Below are positions 1-30,148 of a stretch of DNA of 37,602 nt, in pieces. A program made the translations under genes and the position numbers. Below the pieces are notes generated by a model. It was not told where the DNA came from. It searched no databases and was given only the letters and a program-made list of their open reading frames with translations. The stretch comes from Saccoglossus kowalevskii (lineage: Eukaryota > Hemichordata > Enteropneusta > Harrimaniidae), in assembly GCF_000003605.2 (NCBI RefSeq), contig NW_003116946.1, positions 497,992 to 535,593 of the forward strand, in the 5' to 3' direction. Within the stretch, counting starts at the first letter, position 1, and every line of letters starts with the position of its first letter.

Positions 1-583
1 AAACCATATTTCGATAACCAAAGCAGGTAAATACATGGTACCAACTTCATTTCGACCTCATGTTACTGATAATAAGAGCAACCTGATTGTCTAACATGTG
101 ACCTCATTAATTATGAAACAGAATCTTATCAGCTTGGGCCCCGGTGACGCCGCTTGCGGCTTTAATTTCTTATTATTCTTATTATTATCTATACGATTTG
201 TATTTGTGTTCACTTCAACCATCTGGGGGAGGTTGATGGGGTTATTGGGTATCGGAACACTGATAAGGACTTTTCCAAGGAAGTTGCCATTTACCCATAC
301 GAATCTCATTTGTGACCGCTGTAAAGACGAGACAGATTTGTTTTGAGAAAAGTTAAAAATAGTTTCTTTCATTCACCAATATGAGTTTTCGTTTCTAATT
401 GCTTTTGAGAATTTTGTCGTTTCTAATTCTTCCAACTTACAGTAGCAACTGAACTGTCTCTACTGCTGTTAGAACTAGCTCACAAATTAGTTCAAATATT
501 ACCAATGTGTCTCTATAACATGTTTCCAAATGTGAATAAAATATATATTTGTTACCATTTGATATTTCTGTGTTGTTATCCAG
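1..583. other. Intronic sequence before the first visible HEATR5B exon
   Basis: Presumed HEATR5B intron. The preceding exons, which encode the first ~200 residues, are not recognisable here. Both strands carry overlapping open frames of 82-93 codons near 91-372, but neither looks like a protein I know. The sequence ends in a T-rich tract and a CAG acceptor at 581-583. Confidence 0.6.
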
Positions 584-20892
<20,309 letters not shown>

Positions 20893-22830
20893 AACACAAT
20901 ATGTACTCCTGTCCACATTAAGCAACATCAGAAAACTTAGAAAGATTCAGCTTTTGACTACCAAAGTCAACATTTTTTTCCATATTTTGATCAAAGTCCA
21001 TCAGGAAATTTTGGTGGAAAAAAAAATTGATAGCTGTCAAAGAGTGAGCAGAATTGAAGATGAATATACATTGTGGGGCACCATGCAAAACTTGTGTATA
21101 TTGCATATTTCATATTTAATAAAATATAGTGATATAAAATAGTCATTGAACACTGAACACTGAATGACAAATGTATAAAATGTAAATTACAGGTGAATTT
21201 TAGTAATAATAATAATAATTTCACAAAGAAACGATAGCAATTACTTAGCAATATAGTAGAGTAGTTTTCAATAAAGCTGCCATAGTGACCACCCTCTACA
21301 TGCAGTGTACTTAAAACTGTACCAAATTATGTGTATCTATTTTAAAAATTATTTATCATCAAACATTTTATGTTTTAAATGTGGTGCTAAAATCTGTGAA
21401 ATGCACATAGTGAATCCACCCCAAGACACTGTCAGATAACCATGACAACTCTGATCAAACCAACAGAAAGGATGTACCAGTATTGTAGTGTTGGGTATCA
21501 TGATGTCTGTGTTCAGGGGTGTTAGGTAATGTGTTATTTTGCACAAGGTGATGCCAAGAGACTGGAGATACAAAGATGTATATATTTCTTGCATGTTTTC
21601 TTTTTCTCACTTATTGTTTTAAATTGTATATTTGCCATAAAGCCAAGGAAAAAAAGCTAACCCCTCAGTTTCTTGCATCATGTTTATTTAATACACAGAA
21701 TAATCATGAGAAAATAAAGATGGAGTTTGTTACATTTAAATTGTTACAGTAAATCTTGTTTATATGTAGATGCAAATGAACAGCACTCAGACTGCACAAG
21801 TTTATGGTTACAGTGCCAAAGCATTGTTTTTTTCTCTTCATTCTTTATTTTCACACATAAAATCTTGAATGAATGTGTTCACCTCTACTGTTTGTTACAG
21901 CATTTACTGAGTAGGTTCCCAGTATTCTGTAAATGAAATCCTACTTTCTAGTATTAGTGAGTCAACAGTCCAGTACCTATTGTGGGCTATGTGTCACTCA
22001 CCTCACCTCACCTCATTTTACTGTACTACCGGTACTAAATAATTGTATACATCAAAAGATATGTTATTGTTATTGACCAGTTAGGACAATTTTATTGTTT
22101 TAGCTGAGGTGAACACTGAAGTTATGTTGTGTTCAATATAACCTGTTAAAATGAAAGATGTTGCAAAGCTTTGCTTTGTATTAACAATGTGCTGTCTTGT
22201 GCTTTGTGAGCTTTAGAGTTGCTTGAAATAATGCCTCATTTTTATTTAAAGTTCTATTATAAATTGTGAAAGCATTTCAAATTTATTTTATAAAAATTTT
22301 AACTAGTTTATATACTACATAAAGGGGGGAGAATAACTAAACATGAATTGCATTTGGATGGGATTTAGAAAAATTTTATTTTTTAAATGAAAACAAGCAA
22401 GAATTTAGAGGCAATATTGCTGAAAGCCTTTATGTTCTTTTAAAGTTGTGTATCATCTTTTTTTTGTTTTGTAAATAATGGTTGTTTTTTTATTCTTTCA
22501 CAATTCAAGATATTTTAAGTTGATTGGGATATATAGTAGATGTTATTAGAAGATTGTGTTATTGTTAGAAATAGGAGCATTGGGTTGCTGACAGAGCCTG
22601 ACCTGTGTGTTCACGGAAACTACTTTGTACATGTGTGCTGTAAGGCTATGTGAATGGCTATGAATGTTTAGTCTTAAAACTAAAATTATGAATATTTTGA
22701 ACAGGAAGGATGCTTTCAATAATTGTTTGTGTCTTACGACTAAAGCCTCTCTAACCGATTGATGGACTAATAAAAAGTATCTGGAAATATGTCAATAATA
22801 AAATTTTGTTGCAAACTACTGAAATTGGTA
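20893..22830 (+). other. HEATR5B: Probable HEATR5B 3' UTR
   Basis: A+T-rich sequence after the stop with no convincing coding frame. It contains several AATAAA hexamers (21118, 21270, 21713, 22797), so alternative ends are possible. It also holds a CTCAC simple repeat at 21997-22015. The extent is inferred from signals alone. Confidence 0.5.
22797..22802 (+). terminator. Candidate HEATR5B polyadenylation signal
   Basis: AATAAA followed 25-50 bases later by T/GT-rich sequence (GTTTGTTCTTATTGTCTG), the usual downstream element. Earlier AATAAA copies at 21118, 21270 and 21713 and a later one at 23405 are alternatives. Confidence 0.45.
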
Positions 22831-24487
22831 GCTGTTTGTTCTTATTGTCTGATGGTTTGAAACTTACAATTCTGAGAAATTATTGCTTTACAGCTAACTT
22901 TTCTATATACATAATAAATATACTGTTTAGGTTTCAAATGTGGTAGGAAAAAAAGGGTGTACTGTAGCCCTAATAGTGTGCATGGAAGAAAGGATTGTAT
23001 TATTTCTTCTATAGCATTATGTTACAAAACAGATATCATTTTTGTGAAAAAAAACATGTAAAGAGACTCTTCAGCTGAAATCATGGATGGTTGGTTACAC
23101 CACCAATCCTAATGATAGAATGGATTTTTACAATTTAATATGACAAATTTCTAGGTCATGTTTGTTTTTCATTACTATCTATATAAACACTCATCAGCTA
23201 TGGGCACCATAATCACACTGATGTTAGCTCTGACTCTTGTTGGGATTTTACTTTCTAAAAGTGATATTTACTGAGGAACCCAACTACTGGAATGTGATAT
23301 TTTTTGTATGTATGCTAAAATAATACGCAAAATTCAGTTTGTTTCAACAAAGATGTTTGATCTACATAGGTATAATGTGATTGCAGATTTGTGCGTATTA
23401 GTGTAATAAAAACAATATAATATTTAAAACATGAATGTATCTTAGTCTGTTTTTAATTTCTAGTTAGATATACTGTTGCTCAAGTCTTAGTGACATCATC
23501 TCAGCCGAAAATGTGGGTAACTGAAATATTGAAGTATGCTATGATAACATGCGCACTGATAAAAAGGACGCAGTTTTACATCGGCACTGTTTTGGCAGCA
23601 CATGTGTAAATTCTGATATTTACTCAAAAATTAGTTATTTGTAAATGAGTGACGCGCATGTGAATCAAAAGAAAAATGTTTTAGTATATCTCTAATACTG
23701 AATTAATACAGAAAAGGACAAGTGTTCTTTGGTAATGTTCTATTAGCTCTCATGAATGTAATTCCAAATGGGTCGTATTTAGTCAATGTTTTAAAGGCCA
23801 TATTTACCATTATTGATTTATTTATAGTAGCACTTATGTAAATGACAGTTATGTCTCGCCAAAACGAGTCGTATTTTACATGCATGAACACTTTTAATAA
23901 AGCAAATCTGGAAATTGGATGTGATCTAATTTTAAATCTAAAAAGTCTTATTTTGCTGATTATTTCATTATTGGGACAGTGAAATTATTCCCTGCCATGT
24001 AGTACGGGTAGCGGATATAGTGGTTAACAGCATTTGTATGTCCATACTATTGGAAATGGATATTGTACACTAGATCTGATCAACATATTTAATGACCATA
24101 TATGGTCATGTGACCTCATAAAAATGCATAAATATATTTGGAGCACAAACATCAGCTCAGTGCTTGTGAAAAAAGATGCCTAGGGATTTGCCATCTCTGA
24201 TGGCTTTCTTGTAAGGTGAAAATCAATGTGTAATTTTTATGAACACAGAAATACACATGTACTGTAGTACTCAATTTAAGGTGACTGCATGTGAGGATGT
24301 TTTTTTCAGTTCTGAGGGAAGAAATTGAGCATTCACCTTCTGTCTCCAATACGTGTGGTGAAAAGGGGTAATGTTGCTAGGTTTTAAAGTGAAACTTTGG
24401 ATTTAGTACCAAATTATAAAAGCCTGTCCTGGACAGTCAAGCTTTAGGAGGGTTTCATATCCTGTTATGCAATTTCTACCTGTCTTT

Positions 24488-24690
24488 TTGACTCCCATGT
24501 GTGTAGTACACAATGGGAGTCTTTGTGGTTACCCTGTATGTTTCTGTTCCACTGATATCTCAAGAAGCATTATCAGATTTCAATTTAACTTTGTACATAG
24601 ATGCTCTAAGACAATGCACAAATCTGGTCAGTTTTGAGTTAAAATCTATGCATATTAATGATTTAATTTGCATAACAATTCAATGTTCAG
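24488..24690. repeat. Dispersed repeat, copy 2, headed by a hairpin
   Basis: Same motif order as the copy near 4482. At its left end GACTCCCAT (24490-24498) and ATGGGAGTC (24513-24521) are exact inverted repeats around a nearly palindromic loop. A possible third, more diverged copy lies at 24830-25170, with a shared CTTTGTGGTAACC and ATTTGCATAAT. Confidence 0.6.
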
Positions 24691-25563
24691 TTGTTTTACT
24701 GGTATCCCAAAAACTATTCAACTTGATACATGGGGTCCATGGATATAGGTGCTGTGAATACTCAACTGATGTGATTAGTTCTGGCTTTAAATCCACAGAT
24801 GTTAATCAATAAAGTACCAGTAGCTAATTTTTAGCTGTTCTAAAGATATCTCAAAAAAGACTTCAGATTTTAATGAAACTTGGTGGATAAGTGCTTTTAT
24901 TTGAAATATATATATGATTATAGACTTGCATACAGTCTCTTGTTTGTTTGTCTTTGTGGTAACCCAACTTTCGCCATATATACAATCGCATAATATTTTA
25001 TTTTATTGAAAAAAACAGTCTGATTAGTTTACTTAATTCACATAGCCAATTGGTAGCTGCTAAACAGCTAAATTTCAATTTAGTATTATCAACATTCATG
25101 CTTGATTTGCAGCTGCAATCTCAATATATTAAATCCCTAATTTGCATAATAATTAAATAATTTTTTTAGCTGTTACACTATGTATATTTTCTGTTAGTAT
25201 TATCAACTTCAATACTGTAGAACAATTCCAGTAATGCATCTCGTCTTCTATCCCAGTCTTGCATCATCTCTTTAAATTAATAATTTTGTAGTTTCCTGTT
25301 ACATTTCTAATATCTAGAATATTGTTCAAATTTGAAGCCTTCAAATAGTTTGTATTATAATATCCTTATTACACTGTAATGAATAATAACAGTTCATCTT
25401 AAGTAATAAAGTATAGAAAAGTAGAATACAAGACAATAAAGACAACAGATCTATAAAAGTACTGTTTACTAAATGAAGTTTTTAAATAACTATCTGTCTG
25501 ATCAGGTGTATGTCGTCAGTGTTCATTATTGTAATAAATTTGTCTTAGATAGGTATTGAAAGT

Positions 25564-25893
25564 CTAGAAGTTGTTTCGAGAAATGGCTATACATTTTTGC
25601 GCGTTGTTATGATTGTCACAGGTTGTAATAAAATGAATTTCATCTTCTATATATTCTAAATTTATTTTTTCCAGTTTTCTTTCTAGTGTTATTAATAATT
25701 CATTTGTTTGATATAAATCAGTCAAAACAGAACAAATGGCATGGAAATTTCCATTGCTAGTGATACAAGAGCTATCCAATTTCATTCGAAATGTATTTAT
25801 AAAGTTTTGTGATTTTATCACTGTTAGAGTTCCTATTTCTGTTCTAATTATATTTGGTAGAGGTCTCTTGGATATATTCGTATAAATATTCAT
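25564..25893 (-). CDS. Unassigned ORF, 109 codons, possible gene divergent to SPATA45
   Basis: I do not recognise this protein. The frame opens after a TGA; the first ATG is at 25893 and the stop is TAG at 25564. The product is hydrophilic, with an Ile/Lys/Glu-rich helical-looking C-terminal half (LLITLERKLEKINLEYIEDE). There is no signal peptide or membrane segment. It points away from the CpG-richer DNA at 26140-26560 that also precedes the SPATA45-like gene, so it could be the partner of a bidirectional promoter. Against that, a rough estimate suggests about one stop-free run this long could arise by chance in a window of this size and composition, and there is no clear polyadenylation signal close downstream. 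It could also be one exon of a spliced gene. Confidence 0.25.
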   Translation of the reverse strand: MNIYTNISKRPLPNIIRTEIGTLTVIKSQNFINTFRMKLDSSCITSNGNFHAICSVLTDLYQTNELLITLERKLEKINLEYIEDEIHFITTCDNHNNAQKCIAISRNNF

Positions 25894-26139
25894 AAATGTC
25901 AATGGAAGTTCAATCCAACCAGCCAATCAACGAGGGCATTGTGCATTGGCGTCATTTAAAGAACAATAGGAACCATTAACAATAGAAACTTGTATGGTGA
26001 AACTCTAAAGCAATGGATAGCTGATTTGTTCCTGTCATTTCTCTATAAAGACTTCAGAACTGTTTATTACCCACACCTGTTAATTTGTAAATAAATATCA
26101 GCCATAAAGCAAATACAATTCAATATTTTGAAAGCGCAT

Positions 26140-26600
26140 GTAATACTACGTTTTTCGTGGAGAATCAAGTCGAACGCGTGCTAAAAAGTGCGCCCTTGTG
26201 GGCGAACACCATAAACAAACGTTGTGAAACAAAGACCGGATTGCTTCTCCATTACATAATAAATATTCATCCGACTTTATACTATAGCACTACAAGTAGC
26301 AAATTTGGAGAACAAATTAAATAGTAACAGGAAATAGTTGTCATTTGACAAAGCAGCGTCGACATTTGTATTGATTTTCACTAATGTGGCGGTCTGTGCT
26401 GTTTAAGTTAACAAGTAGTGCGTCGTTGCTATGGGAACGCGATTCGATACAGTAAACAATTTGTGCGTGAGACGTCGATGATTCGTACGTATATATCGGG
26501 TCATCAATAACATAAAAGTTTACTGACTTTAGAGTGTCCCCAGAGACATCTTGGTTCGTGGTATTAGATTGACTTCATTTACTGTGAAACATTTTAAAAG
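26140..26600. promoter_or_regulatory. CpG-richer promoter region of the SPATA45-like gene
   Basis: CpG dinucleotides are much denser here than in the flanking DNA, for example around 26150-26180 and 26420-26490. The region contains the X-box at 26425-26438, a GACGTC core at 26470-26475, a possible TATATA at about 26490 and a CGCCC/GGGCG hairpin at 26191-26204. No core promoter can be fixed by eye. Confidence 0.5.
26425..26438. promoter_or_regulatory. X-box (RFX transcription-factor site)
   Basis: GTTGCTATGGGAAC fits the general X-box pattern RYYNYY-N2-RRNRAC at every position and is close to the ideal palindrome GTTGCCATGGCAAC. It lies 164 bases before the SPATA45 start codon, a usual place for RFX sites in ciliary genes. 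Confidence 0.6.
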
Positions 26601-26601
26601 C

Positions 26602-26827
26602 ATGGATCCTCAAGCTATTTACGAACAGAATATGCAGCGGGAGTCTTGGTGTGCCGTGGAACGTAACAGCAGACAAGCATGGCTCCGGGCAGAGAGAAAG
26701 CACGATCAAGAGGCGTTCAAGAGCAAAGTCTTCGAATCGGAAAAGAAGCAAGACAGTGAATCCAGATGTACGTTTACACCGGACATGGCAACCCATCGAG
26801 AAAGAAGACATTTTCCTAATAAATCTT
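26602..26827 (+). CDS. SPATA45: SPATA45-like coding exon 1
   Basis: Carries almost the whole protein and is more G+C-rich than its surroundings. Ends in phase 1 at a perfect GTAAGT donor. In-frame codons upstream of 26602 contain no ATG, so the start is not ambiguous within the open frame. Confidence 0.65.
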
Positions 26828-27473
26828 GTAAGTAGAAAGCTCCAAGGTCTTTCGTACCACTGTTTTTTCAGTGTTCGATTTTGAAAATTGAAGCCGATTG
26901 TCAAGCCCCGTGATACATGTGTGCCTGGGCTGCTTGCATTAATTTGATAAAACATGTTCGTTCTTAGACTTTATTTAGAGGGGGAACGGGACCCCCAGAA
27001 CTACGTATTCATAAACGTTTCAGGGTCAGTATTCGTATTACATGGCTGTTCTTATCTAGTTACGCTAGACTGCACCTTAAGGCGACATACGTACAAAACT
27101 ACACAAACATTGAAACAAGACGTCAATAGAGTGTAGAGTTGACTTCCTATCGGTCTATAAAATAAACAGACTGGACATGTACGCAGACCTTTGGGCAGTT
27201 GAGTTGTTACGTGCTGGTATGTATCTCGGGTCAAATTCCAAGTGGACTCTTCTACGTAGCAAAATAAACAATTATTTTCATATTGACACGTCCAAAAACA
27301 ACACAGTCTATCACTTCATGTCGTAAAATTATGTGTCGTGTCACCGGGAAACCGCCATTTGACTCAGCTATCGGGAGTGCCGTGTCTTACATGACCATGG
27401 AGCTCCATGCATGAACAATGTATTCATCCAACGTTTTCATTCTTTTACAGATCATAGCCACCTGCGTATATAG
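26602..27473 (+). CDS. SPATA45: SPATA45-like small protein, two coding exons
   Basis: ATG at 26602 has good context (A at -3, G at +4). The first exon (26602-26827) encodes 75 complete codons with ESWCAVERNSRQAWLRAERK near the N terminus and HRERRHFPNKS at the end. I associate this Trp-Cys-Val-Glu-Arg pattern and RERRHFP tail with SPATA45 (human C1orf227, about 98 residues), a poorly studied testis protein. The first exon ends at an ideal donor, CTT|GTAAGT. A good acceptor (CTTTTACAG, ending at 27450) keeps the frame and adds seven residues, YHSHLRI, before TAG at 27471-27473; total 82 residues. If the intron is retained, the frame stops at 26833-26835 after SCK (77 residues). It has no signal peptide or membrane segment and is rich in Arg, Glu and Lys. 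Its neighbour TATDN3 supports the identification, because the two are also adjacent in human. Confidence 0.65.
27451..27473 (+). CDS. SPATA45: SPATA45-like coding exon 2 (last seven residues and stop)
   Basis: Inferred from the strong polypyrimidine-CAG acceptor at 27440-27450, the correct phase and the AATAAA at 27754. The peptide is too short for similarity to support it. Confidence 0.45.
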
Positions 27474-27753
27474 ACGAGTTCTCGGCATTACTGACTACGT
27501 ATGAAAGATGGAACAAGAATTTATGAAGTTTGAATTTTTTACAGCAATTAAACTATGCAATAACTTTAACCTGAAAAGTTCAAACTGAATTAAATATTAC
27601 AATTATTTCGGATTTTTTTTTTCAGTATTAGTGGCGCTTATTTTTACTCCACTGCCCGTGTTTGTTACAGACTAGCTGTCTTTGAATCCGTCCATGAATT
27701 TTTAATGAGGCTTTCATTCTGCTTGAGTTGGTTTGATGAATTGACTTGAAGTG

Positions 27754-27759
27754 AATAAA
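27754..27759 (+). terminator. Candidate polyadenylation signal of the SPATA45-like gene
   Basis: AATAAA followed by GT/T-rich GTCTTTTGTTGGGTCG at about 27780-27795. This implies a 3' UTR of about 300 bases. Confidence 0.5.
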
Positions 27760-27799
27760 TTATTTACCACTTGTATAACTGTCTTTTGTTGGGTCGTTT

Positions 27800-29500
27800 A
27801 TTTTCAGACAAATTCCGTCCATCACCTTTTAAAATAATAAACTTACATAAGAATTTAGATCCAGACTGGTAGTCAATGTAAAATTATCTCGTCCATAAGA
27901 ATCAGAGACATTGTATGAAAATGTTAATTTTCCTCGAAACATTTCAAAAAATTAAACAAATTCTACATTTGCTACAGATATCAGTTTGTAGGCAGGTATT
28001 GTGCAAATACTGCTCTATTGAAAAAGGGGGAGAAAAAAAAAAAACAATTTTTTCATCCCGGAAATTAATAACAGTTTCTAAAGAATGCAGTGATTCAGTA
28101 ATGCATACATTCTCTTGAGGGAATGGCACAATAAAAATAAATCCAATTAAACTAAATGCCGCTGGTCATACTGGTACGTTTTCACCATGACAGTTGTGCT
28201 ACCTGTTGGGCCTTTATTTATGTAGCATTATTTGCTGTCAATACATTGAATAGTTAAACACAAAGACCTGCTGCTAACATGAATAGAAAGCACACTGCAT
28301 TGAAAGCAAGAAACACAGTAAATGCATTCAGTCAGACCTGTATGCAAGTGCTATTGAACTTGCTAACCAAACAATAAAAAGTTGATTTCTGTGTATGGAA
28401 GGTGGCATTTATTTTGTTAAGGTTGTTTTAATACCATAAAGCTCTTCATTACATTGACCAATAATAAAATGGACGTTCGGGCATTGCTGTTGTCAGGTAT
28501 CAAGCACAGGCAACCAACAACTTGCCATAATGTATTCACAGTACTTGCACTTGGTATTGTCATTGTCGGCCATTAAAGCTGCAATAATTAATTGGTTGTC
28601 AGGAATATTGTCTGACTACTCAGTTCTTTATTTCACCTGCCATACAAGGTAGGGGAAGCACAATAAATGACGAAATTATTGTGAGGCTAGTAATTTATGA
28701 CATACCGGTACCATAAATTTTGAAAAAACTTAAAAATTTTGTAGTAGTTACAGCGGCTTTTTCTGGAATTTAGTCCCAAACTGAACAGTTGATTTACCCA
28801 ATAAAATTAAAAATCCTCTGAAAAAATACAACCAAATGCAAACATTTTTTTTACATACATTGTCAAAAAATATACATTTTTAAAAATTTATTGCATATAC
28901 TTTGCCGATATCCCTTTCATTGATAACAAATATTCAAGAATATAGATCTAGTTGGTAGAATCTGCGTCACTATCTAGATTATTGATTTAATACAAGATAC
29001 AATGGAAAATCTACCCTTGAGACATTAGACAAGGTTTATAAACCATTGTAGCTTTTACTTATTTAAAAAATGTTTTAGATTTAAAAAATAATTTGATATT
29101 AAAATGTAAACAAGATATTTTTTATGGTTTTGAGGTGAACTCTGGTTTATTGTTCATCACCAGGGCAACACTAATGACAAAATAATTATAAGTGAAAGAT
29201 TAACTGAGGGAATGGTTTTGCAATCAATACTGCATCATCAAACAGACTGTCCTACATTTAATTTATCCCGACTTCAAAATAAGCAAACATTTGTTTGTTT
29301 GTTGGTTAGACTGTACAATTAAAAAGTGTAAGGTGGGAATAACTATAATTTGTTGTAAATTAAAATGATTAAGTATGAGCTCCAGTCAGTTTAACTGGGT
29401 TTCTGTTTAAAAAAAAAGTGGCTTAAATGAAGGGTTCTAAAAAAATTCATTCATCTTATAAAATATCAATACTTTTTTCTGATAATTTTATACCAGATGT
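27800..29500. other. Intergenic DNA between the SPATA45-like gene and TATDN3
   Basis: A+T-rich sequence lying between two convergent genes. Neither strand has a frame I can support as coding. It contains poly-A/T runs (for example around 28030) and a GTTT simple repeat at about 29289-29305. Confidence 0.6.
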
Positions 29501-29518
29501 TTTTTTTCACTCGAAATA

Positions 29519-29726
29519 CTGTGGAATACTTTATTTTCGCTGGAATTAATTTTCGCTGAAAAGGCTTTTTGGGCATTTTGCTTGGAATTTATTTTCACTG
29601 ATTTTTGATGAGATTAATGTGAAATATAGGAAAAAAAGTATATTGGCTGGATTTTATTTTCACGGAATCATCCCTTCAGCGAAAATAGCGAAAATAAATT
29701 CCAAGCGAAAATAAAATATTCTACAG
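29519..29726. mobile_element. 208 bp TA-flanked inverted-repeat element (MITE)
   Basis: The left end CTGTGGAATACTTTATTTTC (29519 on) is repeated inverted at the right end as CTGTAGAATATTTTATTTTC. The similarity continues inward through TCGCT..GGAATT.ATTTTCGCT for about 40 bases. A TA dinucleotide flanks both sides (29517-29518, 29727-29728), as expected for Tc1/mariner-type insertion. There is no coding capacity, so it is non-autonomous. It lies just past the 3' end of TATDN3. Confidence 0.8.
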
Positions 29727-29994
29727 TAATACAGAGAGAACACAGACGTATCTAAATGAAAACTATAGAGGGCGCTATTACAATGATAATCAGACCCCAG
29801 GTTTAATTTCAGCAGCTTTGAAGTTTCATAGATATTCACTAGGTTTCAAATCACTCGATTTGAAGGAAACAATACATTATAGTAAATTTGGCATATTAAC
29901 AATCAGCCCAGCAAGTAATTAGGTAATTAGCCATTTACAGTAGAAGTATCAGTTTTGACATAAAATAGAAAAACAACTTTGAGACAGTTTGTGC

Positions 29995-30000
29995 TTTATT
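29995..30000 (-). terminator. TATDN3 polyadenylation signal
   Basis: AATAAA on the minus strand, only four bases after the TATDN3 stop codon, followed by T/GT-rich sequence (GTTGTTTTTCTATTTTATG). If used, the 3' UTR is only about 20-30 bases. Confidence 0.5.
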
Positions 30001-30004
30001 TATA

Positions 30005-30148
30005 TCACCTTTTCAAAAACAATTTAATTTTGGGAAATAATTTCAGAGCATTTTCTGTCGTCTTTTTCATCACTGTTTCCATGGTAACATCTTTTATCTT
30101 GGCAACCATTTCACAAGATATTCTAATATTCATTGGTTCATTTCTTTC
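30005..30148 (-). CDS. TATDN3: TATDN3 last coding exon (visible residues 207-253)
   Basis: Acceptor CACAACAG; reads [20 protein letters not shown], then [17 protein letters not shown] and TGA. Matches human VRNEPWNI...[12 protein letters not shown]. The plus-strand frame over the same bases is a shadow. Confidence 0.95.
   Translation of the reverse strand, partial: ERNEPMNIRISCEMVAKIKDVTMETVMKKTTENALKLFPKIKLFLKR

Larger units (their letters stand above)
22831..26140. other. Intergenic A+T-rich DNA with dispersed repeats
   Basis: No recognised gene. It contains a dispersed repeat from about 24488, a strong hairpin at its head, probable related repeat sequence at about 24830-25170, and an unassigned minus-strand ORF at 25564-25893. 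Confidence 0.6.

Noticed and set aside
98-372. Overlapping open frames of 82 and 93 codons on both strands
   Set aside because: Each is open only because of local composition; neither resembles a known protein, and no splice or family evidence ties them to HEATR5B.
26191-26204. CGCCC-TTGT-GGGCG hairpin resembling a bacterial terminator
   Set aside because: The context is eukaryotic promoter DNA; a 5 bp G+C stem without a T tract is expected by chance in a CpG-rich stretch.
26575-26955. 126-codon antisense frame over the SPATA45-like exon
   Set aside because: A shadow of the more G+C-rich coding exon on the other strand; the plus-strand frame has the motifs, Kozak context and promoter.
30075-30088. 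GTTTCCATGGTAAC, a perfect X-box pattern
   Set aside because: It lies inside the last coding exon of TATDN3, where the minus strand reads Val-Thr-Met-Glu-Thr. It is explained by coding sequence and is far from any promoter.
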